This document shows, piece by piece, positions 30,988-42,677 of a DNA stretch of 64,000 nucleotides. The position numbers and the translations under genes are program-made. Below the pieces are notes generated by a model. The model made no database searches and was not told the DNA's origin. It saw nothing but the letters and a program-made list of their open reading frames with translations. Location: assembly GCA_019634795.1 (NCBI GenBank), contig JAHCAR010000007.1:108273-172272 (forward strand), in the 5' to 3' direction. Position 1 is the first letter of the stretch; every line of letters begins with the position of its first letter. This DNA comes from Dokdonella sp. Its GTDB lineage: Bacteria > Pseudomonadota > Gammaproteobacteria > Xanthomonadales > Rhodanobacteraceae.

Positions 30988-31581
30988 ATGTTTACCGTAG
31001 CCCTGACCGGCGGCATCGCCTCGGGAAAGTCGACCGTCGAACGACGTTTCGCCCTGCGCGGGGTCGGCATCATCGATGCCGACGTCCTCGCCCACGAGGT
31101 GGTCGCGCCCGGGACACCCGGGCTGGCCGAGATCGTCGCGGCCTTCGGCGAAGGCGTCCTCGCGGCGGATGGCTCGCTCGACCGCAAGGCCATGCGCGAG
31201 CGCGTTTTCGCCGACCCGGATGCGCGTCGTCGGCTCGAAGGCATCGTGCATCCGCGTGTCCGCCACGCCATGCAGGGTGCGCTCGGCAACATGCGCGGGA
31301 CCTACTGCCTGGTGGTGGTTCCGCTGTTCGTCGAATCGGGCGAATACGGCTGGGTCGATCGTGTGCTCGTGGTCGACGTCGATCGCCAGACCCAGATCGA
31401 CCGCCTGCTCAAGCGCGACGGCATCACGCCCGAGCTTGCCGAGGCGATGCTCGATGCCCAGGCCACGCGTGAACAGCGCCTGGCGGTAGCCGATGATGTC
31501 ATCGACAACACCTCCGACCTCGAAACGCTCGACGCCACCGTCGATGCACTGCACGAGAAGTACCTCGTGCTGGCCGACTGA
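30988..31581 (+). CDS. coaE: dephospho-CoA kinase
   Basis: Last step of coenzyme A synthesis: phosphorylation of the 3'-hydroxyl of dephospho-CoA. The 197-residue cytoplasmic enzyme has the P-loop GGIASGKS at the N-terminus, DADVLAHEVVAPG, HPRVR and VPLFVESG, in the family order. The start at 30988 is 9 nt after pyrF. In Pseudomonas and many relatives coaE sits with pilD; here it follows pyrF instead. Confidence 0.94.
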   Translation: MFTVALTGGIASGKSTVERRFALRGVGIIDADVLAHEVVAPGTPGLAEIVAAFGEGVLAADGSLDRKAMRERVFADPDARRRLEGIVHPRVRHAMQGALGNMRGTYCLVVVPLFVESGEYGWVDRVLVVDVDRQTQIDRLLKRDGITPELAEAMLDAQATREQRLAVADDVIDNTSDLETLDATVDALHEKYLVLAD

Positions 31582-31643
31582 CCTGCTCTATCCGCTCGCA
31601 AACCGGCATTCGACGACGCCGGCAGCCCCGGCGGAAATCCCCC

Positions 31644-31677
31644 AAGAAAAAGGCCAGGCATCCGAAGATGCCTGGCC
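31644..31677 (-). terminator. rho-independent terminator of the IPTL-CTERM gene
   Basis: A perfect 11-bp stem, GGCCAGGCATC with GATGCCTGGCC and a CGAA tetraloop (31652-31677), lies 27 nt beyond the gene's stop at 31705. Read on the minus strand the hairpin is followed by TTTTTCTTGGG, a U-tract. On the plus strand there is no U-tract, so for coaE it would not end transcription as efficiently. Confidence 0.88.
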
Positions 31678-31704
31678 GTCTAGCCCTGGCGGATTGCGCC
31701 CGCC

Positions 31705-34308
31705 TTATCGGCGCAGTATGCGCTCGCGCCGGTACCAGATCGCGATCAGGCCGATCGTCAGCAGGAACAGACCGACCGGTCCCAGCGTCGGAATGTTCTG
31801 TGCAATCAGGAACCCGGTCGGATCGGCCGGCCCCGGCGCGGCCGGATTGTCGGTCAGGGCACTGGCATCGTTGCTGCCGTCGCCGTTGGTGTCGTAGTTG
31901 ATCGTGCCCTGGTTGTTGATCTGGCCGAAGGCGCCGGCATTGACCGTCGCATTGATCGTGATCGTGACGCTGCCACTCGCCGCGATCGCACCGTTCCAGC
32001 TCACCGTGTTGCCGGCGTTGGAGACCGTGCCCGAACTGGCCGAGGCCGAATCGAACGTGACCTGGCTCGGCAGGACATCGATGAACTCGTCGCCCGGATT
32101 GTCGGCCTGTGGCCCCGGCCCGGCGTTGTTCAGGATGATGGTGTAGACGATCGCACCACCCGGAATGGTCGAGCCGGCAACCGTCTTGGTGCCGGAGACG
32201 CCGGACCCGGCAATGACCGTGGTCGTGTCGTTCGCGGAATTGTTTCCGGGCACCGGATCACTGGAACCGCCGGCAACCGCGACATTGGCGGTATTGCTGA
32301 TCACCGTGCCGTTCACGGTGCCGGGCGCGACCGTGCAATTGGCCGTGTAGGTCACGCTGGACCCGGCCGGTAGGTTGACGACGTCATTGATGTTGCCGCC
32401 GCCCGATGCCGTGCAGCTCCCGCCGCCGCCGACACAGGTCCAGCTGCAGGTCAGAGCCGCCGGGAACGTATCGGCGACGGTGCTGCCGGCCGCATCGCTC
32501 GGACCTGCATTGCTGGCCACGATCGTGTAGGTCAGCGCGCCACCGGCGACGACCGAGGTGACGCCATCGGTCTTGGTCACCGAGAGGTCGGAAGAGACGA
32601 TCGTGGTATCGGTATCGGTGGCGCTGTTGTTGCCCGGGACCGGATCCGGAATGGGCGACGAGACAGTCGCGGTATTGGCGATGTTGACGCCGGCCGCGGT
32701 CGACGCCGGCACGGTGCAGGTCGCCGTGTAGGTCACCGAACCGCCGTTCGGCAGATTGACGCTGTCGGCGATGTTGCCGGCGCCGGATGCCGTGCAGGTG
32801 CCACCACCGGCACCGCTACAGGTCCAGCTGCAAGCGGCCAGCGGTGCCGGGAAGGTATCGGTCACCTGGCTGGCCGGCGCATCGGTCGGGCCGGCGTTGC
32901 TGGCCGTGATCGTGTAGGTCGTCGACTGGCCGGCCGCGACGTTGGTGATGCCGTCGGTCTTGGTGATGGCCAGGTCGGCCGATTCGCAAGTGAACGTCTG
33001 GATGTCCAACGACCAGCTGTCGAGACTGCCGCCGTCGCCGGCGAGATCATCGGAGATCGTCAGCGTCCAGGTGCCGTTGGGGTCCTCGCCGATGAATGCC
33101 GCCATGGCCTCTTCGGGGACCAGCGGTGTCGCCGTGGTCAGGTTGACGTAGGCCTGGTCGGTCACGAGGCCATTGTTGGTCGTATAGGGCACCTGTCCGC
33201 CCGGGTTGGCGCTGTCGTCCCAGAGCGTGCCGTTGAAGACATTGTCGTTGCCGGCACCATTGTCGGTGGTCAGGGTGACCACGGTTCCGGCTGGCGAGGT
33301 CAGCGTGACATCGAGGTCGGCGGCAAACGTGTGCGTGATGAAGGTCGTCGCGTTGACATCGAGAATGGCAGTGCCGGCGCCGGCGACGACGATGGTCGAG
33401 CTCACCACGGCCGGGCCGGTCGGAATCGCCACGGGCGTCGTCTGGGTCAGGGTCGGCTCGGTCGCGGTGATCGGCGCGTTCGGCAGTGTCGTCACGTCGA
33501 GCGACCAGGCATTCAGATTGCCGCCGTCACCGGCCAGATCGTCGGAAATGGTCAGGGTCCAGGTACCGTTCGGGTCCTCGCCGATGAACGCACCCATGGC
33601 CTCTTCGGGCACCAGCGGGGTCGCCGTGGTCAGGTTGACGTAGGCCTGATCGGTGACCAGTCCATTGTTGGTCGTGTAGGGCACCTGTCCGCCCAGATTG
33701 GCGGAATCGTCCCACAACGTGCCGTTGAAGACGTCGTCGTTGCCGGCGCCGTTGTCGGTGGTGATCGTCACCACCGTGCCGGCCGGCGAGGTCAGCGTAA
33801 TGTCGAGATCCGCCGAGAATGTATGCTGGATCTGGGTGGTCATGTTCAGATCGAGCAGATACGGTGAGGCGCCCGACACCACGATCGTCGAGGTCACCAC
33901 ACCAGGGCCGGTCGGGATCGCGACAGGCGTGGTATTGGCGAAATTGGTCGTCGTGGTATTGCAACCTGCCGGCAACCCACCGAAGGTGCCGGCGGCCGAC
34001 GGGCGCACTTCCGACTGTACGACCGGATGCGCGATCTGCGCAGGATCGTCGCCGCCCATCGCCAGTGAAAGCTCGAGATAGCGGTCCATGGCGGTTTGGT
34101 AGGCCAGGGCCGAAGCCTGATTCCCCGCCACTAGCGGTTTCAGCGCGCCAAGTTGCTGGCCAAGATTGGCCATTTCGGCGTAGCTGGCGCCCTTGTCGAC
34201 ATCGGCCGCGGCCTGCCCTGCGCCGGCCAGCAGGCTGAGCACGACCAGGACCATGCTGGTCCGCCAGGAAAAGCGGGACGTTCCGCCAGCCCAAGAAACA
34301 TTCTTCAT
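31705..34308 (-). CDS. IPTL-CTERM surface protein with duplicated P-domains and DUF11 repeats
   Basis: Exported protein of 867 residues. Signal peptide up to about residue 35 (LSLLAGAGQAAA). Then two proprotein-convertase P-like domains, about residues 119-276 and 293-436, nearly identical and marked by EDPNGTWTLTISDDLAGDGG. Three DUF11-type repeats follow, about 441-556, 569-696 and 698-820, with SNAGP and VPGNNSA motifs and paired cysteines (CSWTC). The C-terminus is IPTLGPVG at 839-846, a hydrophobic helix and an RRERILRR basic tail: the IPTL-CTERM signal cut by exosortase H. The ATG at 34308 has GGGAG 9 nt upstream. It is monocistronic, with a strong terminator. Function unknown; adhesion or cell-surface display is a guess. 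Confidence 0.88.
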   Translation of the reverse strand: MKNVSWAGGTSRFSWRTSMVLVVLSLLAGAGQAAADVDKGASYAEMANLGQQLGALKPLVAGNQASALAYQTAMDRYLELSLAMGGDDPAQIAHPVVQSEVRPSAAGTFGGLPAGCNTTTTNFANTTPVAIPTGPGVVTSTIVVSGASPYLLDLNMTTQIQHTFSADLDITLTSPAGTVVTITTDNGAGNDDVFNGTLWDDSANLGGQVPYTTNNGLVTDQAYVNLTTATPLVPEEAMGAFIGEDPNGTWTLTISDDLAGDGGNLNAWSLDVTTLPNAPITATEPTLTQTTPVAIPTGPAVVSSTIVVAGAGTAILDVNATTFITHTFAADLDVTLTSPAGTVVTLTTDNGAGNDNVFNGTLWDDSANPGGQVPYTTNNGLVTDQAYVNLTTATPLVPEEAMAAFIGEDPNGTWTLTISDDLAGDGGSLDSWSLDIQTFTCESADLAITKTDGITNVAAGQSTTYTITASNAGPTDAPASQVTDTFPAPLAACSWTCSGAGGGTCTASGAGNIADSVNLPNGGSVTYTATCTVPASTAAGVNIANTATVSSPIPDPVPGNNSATDTDTTIVSSDLSVTKTDGVTSVVAGGALTYTIVASNAGPSDAAGSTVADTFPAALTCSWTCVGGGGSCTASGGGNINDVVNLPAGSSVTYTANCTVAPGTVNGTVISNTANVAVAGGSSDPVPGNNSANDTTTVIAGSGVSGTKTVAGSTIPGGAIVYTIILNNAGPGPQADNPGDEFIDVLPSQVTFDSASASSGTVSNAGNTVSWNGAIAASGSVTITINATVNAGAFGQINNQGTINYDTNGDGSNDASALTDNPAAPGPADPTGFLIAQNIPTLGPVGLFLLTIGLIAIWYRRERILRR
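33040..33810 (-). repeat. in-gene duplication of the P-domain coding sequence
   Basis: Two copies of a roughly 270-nt segment, about 33040-33315 and 33532-33810, are offset by 492 nt (164 codons) and nearly identical at the DNA level, with few silent or conservative changes. This suggests a recent duplication or ongoing gene conversion inside the coding sequence. Confidence 0.8.
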
Positions 34309-34589
34309 GGAAGCCATCTCCCTACCCCGTGATTGATATGGGCCGCGGGCTCGTCGTGCGACGAGCCCGGTACCCACGTGTCGTGGCGCGAATTCAAGAA
34401 GTGATGCCAGCCGCAGTCCCCTCGACCACAGCGAACGATTTGGCGGACCTTCCCCTGCCGCATGGTTCCGGCCCTGGTTGCGGCCGTCGCGGTTCAAGTA
34501 GTCGGCCCACGCACCCCCCGATAGTGTGACCTGTCTGACAAAAATAGTCCGAAGCGGGACCAAAGTCGAGTCCGCCGTTTGCGGAATCG
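34309..34589. other. intergenic region upstream of the IPTL-CTERM gene
   Basis: The 281-nt space holds the promoter and leader of the downstream minus-strand gene. A perfect 11-bp hairpin (CGGGCTCGTCG with CGACGAGCCCG, 34346-34369) lies 38 nt before the start codon, in the 5' UTR, where it could affect mRNA stability. I see no convincing -10/-35 pair and no U-tract after the preceding Nudix gene. Confidence 0.6.
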
Positions 34590-35555
34590 TCAGAGGGCAG
34601 CCCGCGGGCGCCAGAGGGCCCTGATCGCGGCAATGCCCTGAAAGCCCGCGTCGAGTGCGCGCCTGCTCTGCTCGGCCCCGAGGCCACCAAGGGCATAGAC
34701 CGGCAAGCCGGCCCCGGCCAGCAAGGCACTGGCCGCCTCCCACCCCAGCGCAGCGGCCCGCGGATGGCTGTCGGTCGGTTCGATCGGCGAAAGGGTCGCG
34801 AAATCGGCGCCGATTTCTGCCGCATGGCGCAATTCGTCGGCGTCATGGCAGGACACCGCCACCAGCAGGCCGTGGCCCGCAGGACGACTGGCCAGCGCGC
34901 AGGCAACGCGCGCGGGCAGGTGCACGCCGTCGAGACCGAGGATGGCGGCGAGGCGCCAGTCTGCATTGAGCAGGACCCGCGCCCGGCTTCCCCTGCACGC
35001 ATCGCGCACGCGCCGGGCCAGCGCCGCCACGCGCGTCACGGGCCAGCCGGGCAGTCGTAGCTGGATCAGCTCGATTCCGTCCTGCAGGGCCGACTCGATG
35101 GCCGAAAGAAACGCGACTTCCCGCCCTTCTTCGGGTAGCGGCGTAATCAGATAGCGGTCGGGAAGGCACAGCGAGGTCAATGCCGGCCGGTCGGCGGGCG
35201 GCAGCAGGGCGCGGTCGACCTGCTCCGGTTCGACCCAGCGCAGACGCTGATGTTCGTGGGATTCCGGTTGTCCGTCGAAGGATTCGATTTCGCGCACGTC
35301 GAGCAGGATCGGGCCGTGCGGAATCGCGATCCGGCGGCGACCGACGCGCACGCGAATGCCCAGTTCCTCGTGAAGTTCGCGGGCCAGGGCTGCCTCGGGC
35401 GTTTCCGCCGGTTCGACCTTGCCGCCGGGAAACTCCCAGTAGCCGGCGTGCGGCTTGCCTTCGGGCCGCTGGGCGAGCAGGACACGCCCGCGTGGATCGC
35501 GCAGGATGCCCGCGACGACATGGACCAGGGACGAACTGTCGGCGCGGTCAGCCAT
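34590..35555 (-). CDS. Nudix hydrolase (MutT-type) fused to a ThiE-like domain
   Basis: Two-domain protein of 321 residues. The first ~130 form a Nudix hydrolase with the box GGKVEPAETPEAALARELHEELGI, the MutT consensus for 8-oxo-dGTP hydrolysis. The rest is thiamine-phosphate synthase-like: IELIQLRLPGWP, RVLLNADWRLA, DGVHLPARV and VYALGGLGAEQ. ThiE needs specific HMP-PP and phosphate-binding residues that cannot be checked here, so the activity may be lost. Such fusions occur in Pseudomonas and relatives. The ATG at 35555 has GACGAGG in front; a TTG at 35570 is an alternative. It follows secA. Confidence 0.88.
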   Translation of the reverse strand: MADRADSSSLVHVVAGILRDPRGRVLLAQRPEGKPHAGYWEFPGGKVEPAETPEAALARELHEELGIRVRVGRRRIAIPHGPILLDVREIESFDGQPESHEHQRLRWVEPEQVDRALLPPADRPALTSLCLPDRYLITPLPEEGREVAFLSAIESALQDGIELIQLRLPGWPVTRVAALARRVRDACRGSRARVLLNADWRLAAILGLDGVHLPARVACALASRPAGHGLLVAVSCHDADELRHAAEIGADFATLSPIEPTDSHPRAAALGWEAASALLAGAGLPVYALGGLGAEQSRRALDAGFQGIAAIRALWRPRAAL

Positions 35556-35640
35556 GCGCCTCGTCGGCAATCATCGCGCGCATCGGGCTCAGTTCGATGC
35601 GCGCGCCTGGGTGCCCCGTTTCATCAGCGGAAATGCCGGC

Positions 35641-38373
<2,733 letters not shown>

Positions 38374-38435
38374 CGGTCTTGTTTATCCGGATAGGGCCCG
38401 GAAACCCGCGCAAAGCGGGCTGGGCAGAAAAGCGA

Positions 38436-38459
38436 AGGCCGCCGATGATACGGCGGCCT
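38436..38459 (-). terminator. hairpin after the M23 peptidase gene
   Basis: A perfect 9-bp stem, AGGCCGCCG with CGGCGGCCT and a 6-nt loop, lies 69 nt past the stop of the M23 gene. On the minus strand it is followed by TCGCTTTTCTG, a weak, slightly delayed U-tract. A probable terminator, lying before secA on the same strand. Confidence 0.55.
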
Positions 38460-38528
38460 CGGCATATCACCAAGCGAGATGGCGTTCAGATGGACCGATT
38501 CAAGGCCTGCAGGTTCCCGAAAGGCGGC

Positions 38529-39470
38529 TCAGATGCGGGTGGCCCGCGTCGAGCGCACATAGGCCATCGGATTGACCGGACGACCGTTCAACCAGACCTC
38601 GAAATGGCAGTGCGGACCGGTCGAACGCCCGCTCGAACCGACCTTGGCGATGACCTGACCGACGTGGACGCGGGTACCGACCTCGACGACGTTGCGCGAA
38701 TTGTGCGCATAGCGGGTCATGTAGCCGTTGCCGTGGTCGATTTCGACCACGTTGCCGTAGCCGTTGCGGACAGCGGAGTAGGTGACCACGCCTTCGGCCA
38801 CGGCCAGCACGTCGCTGCCCATCGGCACGTCGAAGTCGACACCGAGGTGGACGGCCTGGCGGCCGGTGATCGGATCGGTGCGGGTTCCGTATCCGGAAGC
38901 GATGTAGCCATGCGCGACCGGCATGCCGGTGGGCAGCAGGGCGTTGTCGATCTTGCGGTCGAAGAGCAGGTTCTCGAGAACGCCGAGCTGGGCCTCCTGG
39001 CGCTCGAATTCGGCGCGCAGGCTGTTGATGTCGTTGCCGAGCGGCAGCGGCGAGTCGGTCGCCGCGAGCGTTTCCTCGGGGCCACCGAGGGCAGGCTCCG
39101 CAGCGAAATCGAACTCGCCGTCTTCGAGCTTGCCGACCTGGGTCAGGCGGTCGCCGAGCGCGTTGAGTCGGGTCGCCTGGGCGCGCAACTGGCCGATCTG
39201 CATGGCCAGCGCATCGAGATTCCGGCGTGAATCGCTTTCGAGATTGCCGAGCTCGCCCTTCTGCACGCTGATCTGGGTGCGCAGCGCACTGAGCTCGCGC
39301 ATGGCCGCATCGCGGGGATTGACCGTCAGCAGTGCAACGATGAAGCCGATGCCGGCAAAAAGCAGAAAGGTCGCGCCGATCAGCGATCCGGCAAGCATGC
39401 GGCCTCGATTGCTGCCAAGATCGATACAGCGCGGGGTCGAATGGGATTTCGCGACTAAAATGATGTTCAT
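38529..39470 (-). CDS. M23 family metallopeptidase
   Basis: Probable periplasmic peptidoglycan endopeptidase or LytM-type regulator, 313 residues. The N-terminus has one membrane helix (MLAGSLIGATFLLFAGIGFIVALL), then a coiled coil (MRELSALRTQISVQKGELG) and a LytM domain with HLGVDF, HGNGYMTRYAH and GPHCHFEVW, which hold the zinc ligands. The domain appears active. The start at 39470 is only 14 nt from the likely dciA start on the other strand. The arrangement lpxC-dciA-M23-secA is common in gammaproteobacteria. Confidence 0.9.
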   Translation of the reverse strand: MNIILVAKSHSTPRCIDLGSNRGRMLAGSLIGATFLLFAGIGFIVALLTVNPRDAAMRELSALRTQISVQKGELGNLESDSRRNLDALAMQIGQLRAQATRLNALGDRLTQVGKLEDGEFDFAAEPALGGPEETLAATDSPLPLGNDINSLRAEFERQEAQLGVLENLLFDRKIDNALLPTGMPVAHGYIASGYGTRTDPITGRQAVHLGVDFDVPMGSDVLAVAEGVVTYSAVRNGYGNVVEIDHGNGYMTRYAHNSRNVVEVGTRVHVGQVIAKVGSSGRSTGPHCHFEVWLNGRPVNPMAYVRSTRATRI

Positions 39471-39484
39471 TGACTATTCGCCGA

Positions 39485-39970
39485 ATGGGTTCTGCCATGC
39501 AGCAAGGTCGTCCGTCACGCAGGTCATCAGCCGGCACCCTGGTACCGGCAGCCGAGTGCGTCTCCCTCGACGCGCTCGCCGAGCGCGCTCGCGCGCTCAA
39601 CCTGCTTGATGGAAAACTTCGCCACCACTTGCCCGATACCCTCGCCCGCGAATGTCGGCTCGCGGACTTGCGCAACGGACGGCTTGTTTTTCTAGCGACG
39701 AGTCCGACCTGGGCCACGCGTCTGAGATTGCACCAGGCAACCCTGCTCGCCGAGGCCCGCGCCACCTGTGGCGACGCCGTCAGACTCTTCGTTGTGAAAG
39801 TGGCCGCCCTTCCGCCCGTTCCCCCGGAACCGGTCAGGTCAAAACCTCTCTCTGCCACCGCCGCAAACCATCTGCGCTCGGCAGCAAAAACCATGTCGGA
39901 CCCCGAACTTCAGGCCCTCTACCTGCAACTGGCGTCCCTCGCCTCTAGTGATTCCCCGCCGGAAGCCTGA
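39485..39970 (+). CDS. dciA: DciA-type replicative helicase loader (DUF721)
   Basis: A 161-residue protein of the DUF721 family, DciA, which loads DnaB onto origins in bacteria without DnaC. The DciA core is LDGKLRHHLPDTLARECRLADLRNGRLVFLATSPTWATRLRLHQATLL. The basic N-terminal tail and the Pro/Ser-rich linker are typical. The start is uncertain: ATG at 39485 or 39497, both without a good Shine-Dalgarno, and a TTG lies at 39470. The gene converges with lpxC. Confidence 0.82.
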   Translation: MGSAMQQGRPSRRSSAGTLVPAAECVSLDALAERARALNLLDGKLRHHLPDTLARECRLADLRNGRLVFLATSPTWATRLRLHQATLLAEARATCGDAVRLFVVKVAALPPVPPEPVRSKPLSATAANHLRSAAKTMSDPELQALYLQLASLASSDSPPEA

Positions 39971-40034
39971 CGGCTTCCTTTCCCCTGTGACGGAAGACCC
40001 CGGGGCGGAGTCTTCGCCGCAACGTGTCTTGCCG

Positions 40035-40946
40035 CTACAAAGCCTGCGCCGGATGGGCGTAGGAAATCGGTGCCTTGGACTCGTCGTCGAAGCTGACCTC
40101 CTCCCAAGCCGTCCTGTCCGCCAGCAGGGCTCGCAACAGCGTGTTGTTGAGCGCGTGGCCGGACTTGTAGCCGTAGAATGCACCAATCAGGCTGTGGCCA
40201 AGGAGATACAGGTCACCAATTGCGTCGAGGATCTTGTGTTTGACGAACTCGTCCTCGTAACGCAGACCATCCTCGTTCAGCACCCGGTAGTCGTCGAGCA
40301 CGATCGAGTTGTCCATCGAGCCGCCGAGGGCGAGGTTGCGCTCGCGCAGCATTTCGATGTCGCGCATGAAACCGAAAGTGCGCGCCCGGCTGACTTCCTT
40401 GACGAAGGAAGTCGTCGAAAAGTCGATTTCGCTGGTCGATGTGCGCTTGGCGAACATCGGATGATCGAAATCGATCGAAAAGCCGACCTTGAAGCCGTCG
40501 AAAGGCTCGAATCGCGCCCACTTGTCGCCGTCGCGGACGGTGACCGACTTCTTGATGCGGACGAAGCGCTTGGCCTTGGCCTGCTCCTCGATGCCGGCCG
40601 ACTGCAAGAGGAACACGAAGGGACCCGCGCTGCCGTCCATGATCGGTACTTCGGGGGCGGACAGGTCGACATAGGCATTGTCGATGCCGAGTCCGGCGAT
40701 CGCCGAGAGCAGGTGCTCGATCGTGGCGATGCGCACATCGCCCTTGACCAGGGTCGTCGACAGACGCGTATCGCCTACGTTTTCGCAACAGGAACGAATT
40801 TCCACCGGCTCGGCAAGATCCACGCGCCGAAACACAATCCCTGTATCAACCGCAGCAGGACGCAAGGTCATATAGACCTTGTCACCCGTGTGGAGACCTA
40901 CGCCTGTCGCCCTTATTACATTTTTGAGCGTGCGTTGTTTGATCAT
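40035..40946 (-). CDS. lpxC: UDP-3-O-acyl-N-acetylglucosamine deacetylase LpxC
   Basis: Zinc enzyme for the committed step of lipid A synthesis, 303 residues. It has both repeats of the LpxC fold, the [14 protein letters not shown] segment with a zinc ligand, [10 protein letters not shown] and [14 protein letters not shown] with the other metal ligands, and HxxxxxLLRAL at the end ([12 protein letters not shown]). The start MIKQRTLKN at 40946 is typical. It follows ftsZ in the dcw cluster, from which it is separated by 360 nt with hairpins. Confidence 0.96.
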   Translation of the reverse strand: MIKQRTLKNVIRATGVGLHTGDKVYMTLRPAAVDTGIVFRRVDLAEPVEIRSCCENVGDTRLSTTLVKGDVRIATIEHLLSAIAGLGIDNAYVDLSAPEVPIMDGSAGPFVFLLQSAGIEEQAKAKRFVRIKKSVTVRDGDKWARFEPFDGFKVGFSIDFDHPMFAKRTSTSEIDFSTTSFVKEVSRARTFGFMRDIEMLRERNLALGGSMDNSIVLDDYRVLNEDGLRYEDEFVKHKILDAIGDLYLLGHSLIGAFYGYKSGHALNNTLLRALLADRTAWEEVSFDDESKAPISYAHPAQAL

Positions 40947-41306
40947 TTTCTTTGGTCTGACCCCTGGGGCAGGAGCATCAAAACGCCGGGGAGAGTAGCA
41001 CAGCAAATCAGTCAGCGATAGTTAAGCCGACGTCAAAATCAGACATTTGTTGTACTTTAGCAACAGCCCCGGAATCGACCTGGAATACAGCTTTTGCGCC
41101 CCGTCGAGGCGCCCCCGGGCGCCTCGACCGAGGACCCAGGGCGCCTGACGATCGGCGACGACAGAGCCGCTGCGACGCCACGCAGCGGCCCGGGGATCCT
41201 GCCCGACCGTGTCTCCCGACAGCGCTGGGCGGATCATCCGGCCATGTTGGAATGGCCGGGGATGGCGGATGGATGTTGGCCAGATGGCGTGTTCGGTCGA
41301 TTCTCC
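40947..41306. other. ftsZ-lpxC intergenic region with two perfect hairpins
   Basis: This 360-nt gap contains no gene. Two perfect hairpins lie in it: GTCGAGGCGCCC with GGGCGCCTCGAC (41103-41128), and GCCGCTGCG with CGCAGCGGC around a 6-nt loop (41166-41189). Neither is followed by a U-tract on the minus strand. They may end or slow the ftsZ transcript. The AT-rich part, about 41015-41075, is the likely place of an lpxC promoter, but no clean -35/-10 pair is visible. Confidence 0.6.
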
Positions 41307-42497
<1,191 letters not shown>

Positions 42498-42575
42498 GTT
42501 CCCATCCTCCGTCGGCTTAAGCCGTATTGATTTGACCAACCCGCCGGCCGGGCAACCCTGCCCTGCCTGCGTCTT

Positions 42576-42619
42576 GCCCGGAACTGGCGCGTTCCGGGCC
42601 GAGCAACCGTTTCGGTTGC
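42576..42619 (-). other. two adjacent hairpins between ftsA and ftsZ
   Basis: GCCCGGAAC pairs with GTTCCGGGC around a 6-nt loop (42576-42599), and GCAACCG pairs with CGGTTGC around 3 nt (42603-42619). They lie in the 180-nt ftsA-ftsZ gap, the largest gap inside the operon apart from ftsL-ftsI. There is no U-tract, so they may act on mRNA processing or stability rather than termination. Confidence 0.6.
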
Positions 42620-42677
42620 GCCGCCGCGCCTCCTGCGCAGCGGATCTTGCCGATGGCGCGGCGGCCGCCGCCTGCGC

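Noticed and set aside
31644-31677. Hairpin as a terminator for coaE
   Set aside because: The U-tract is on the minus-strand side only; on the plus strand the hairpin is followed by GTCTAGCC.
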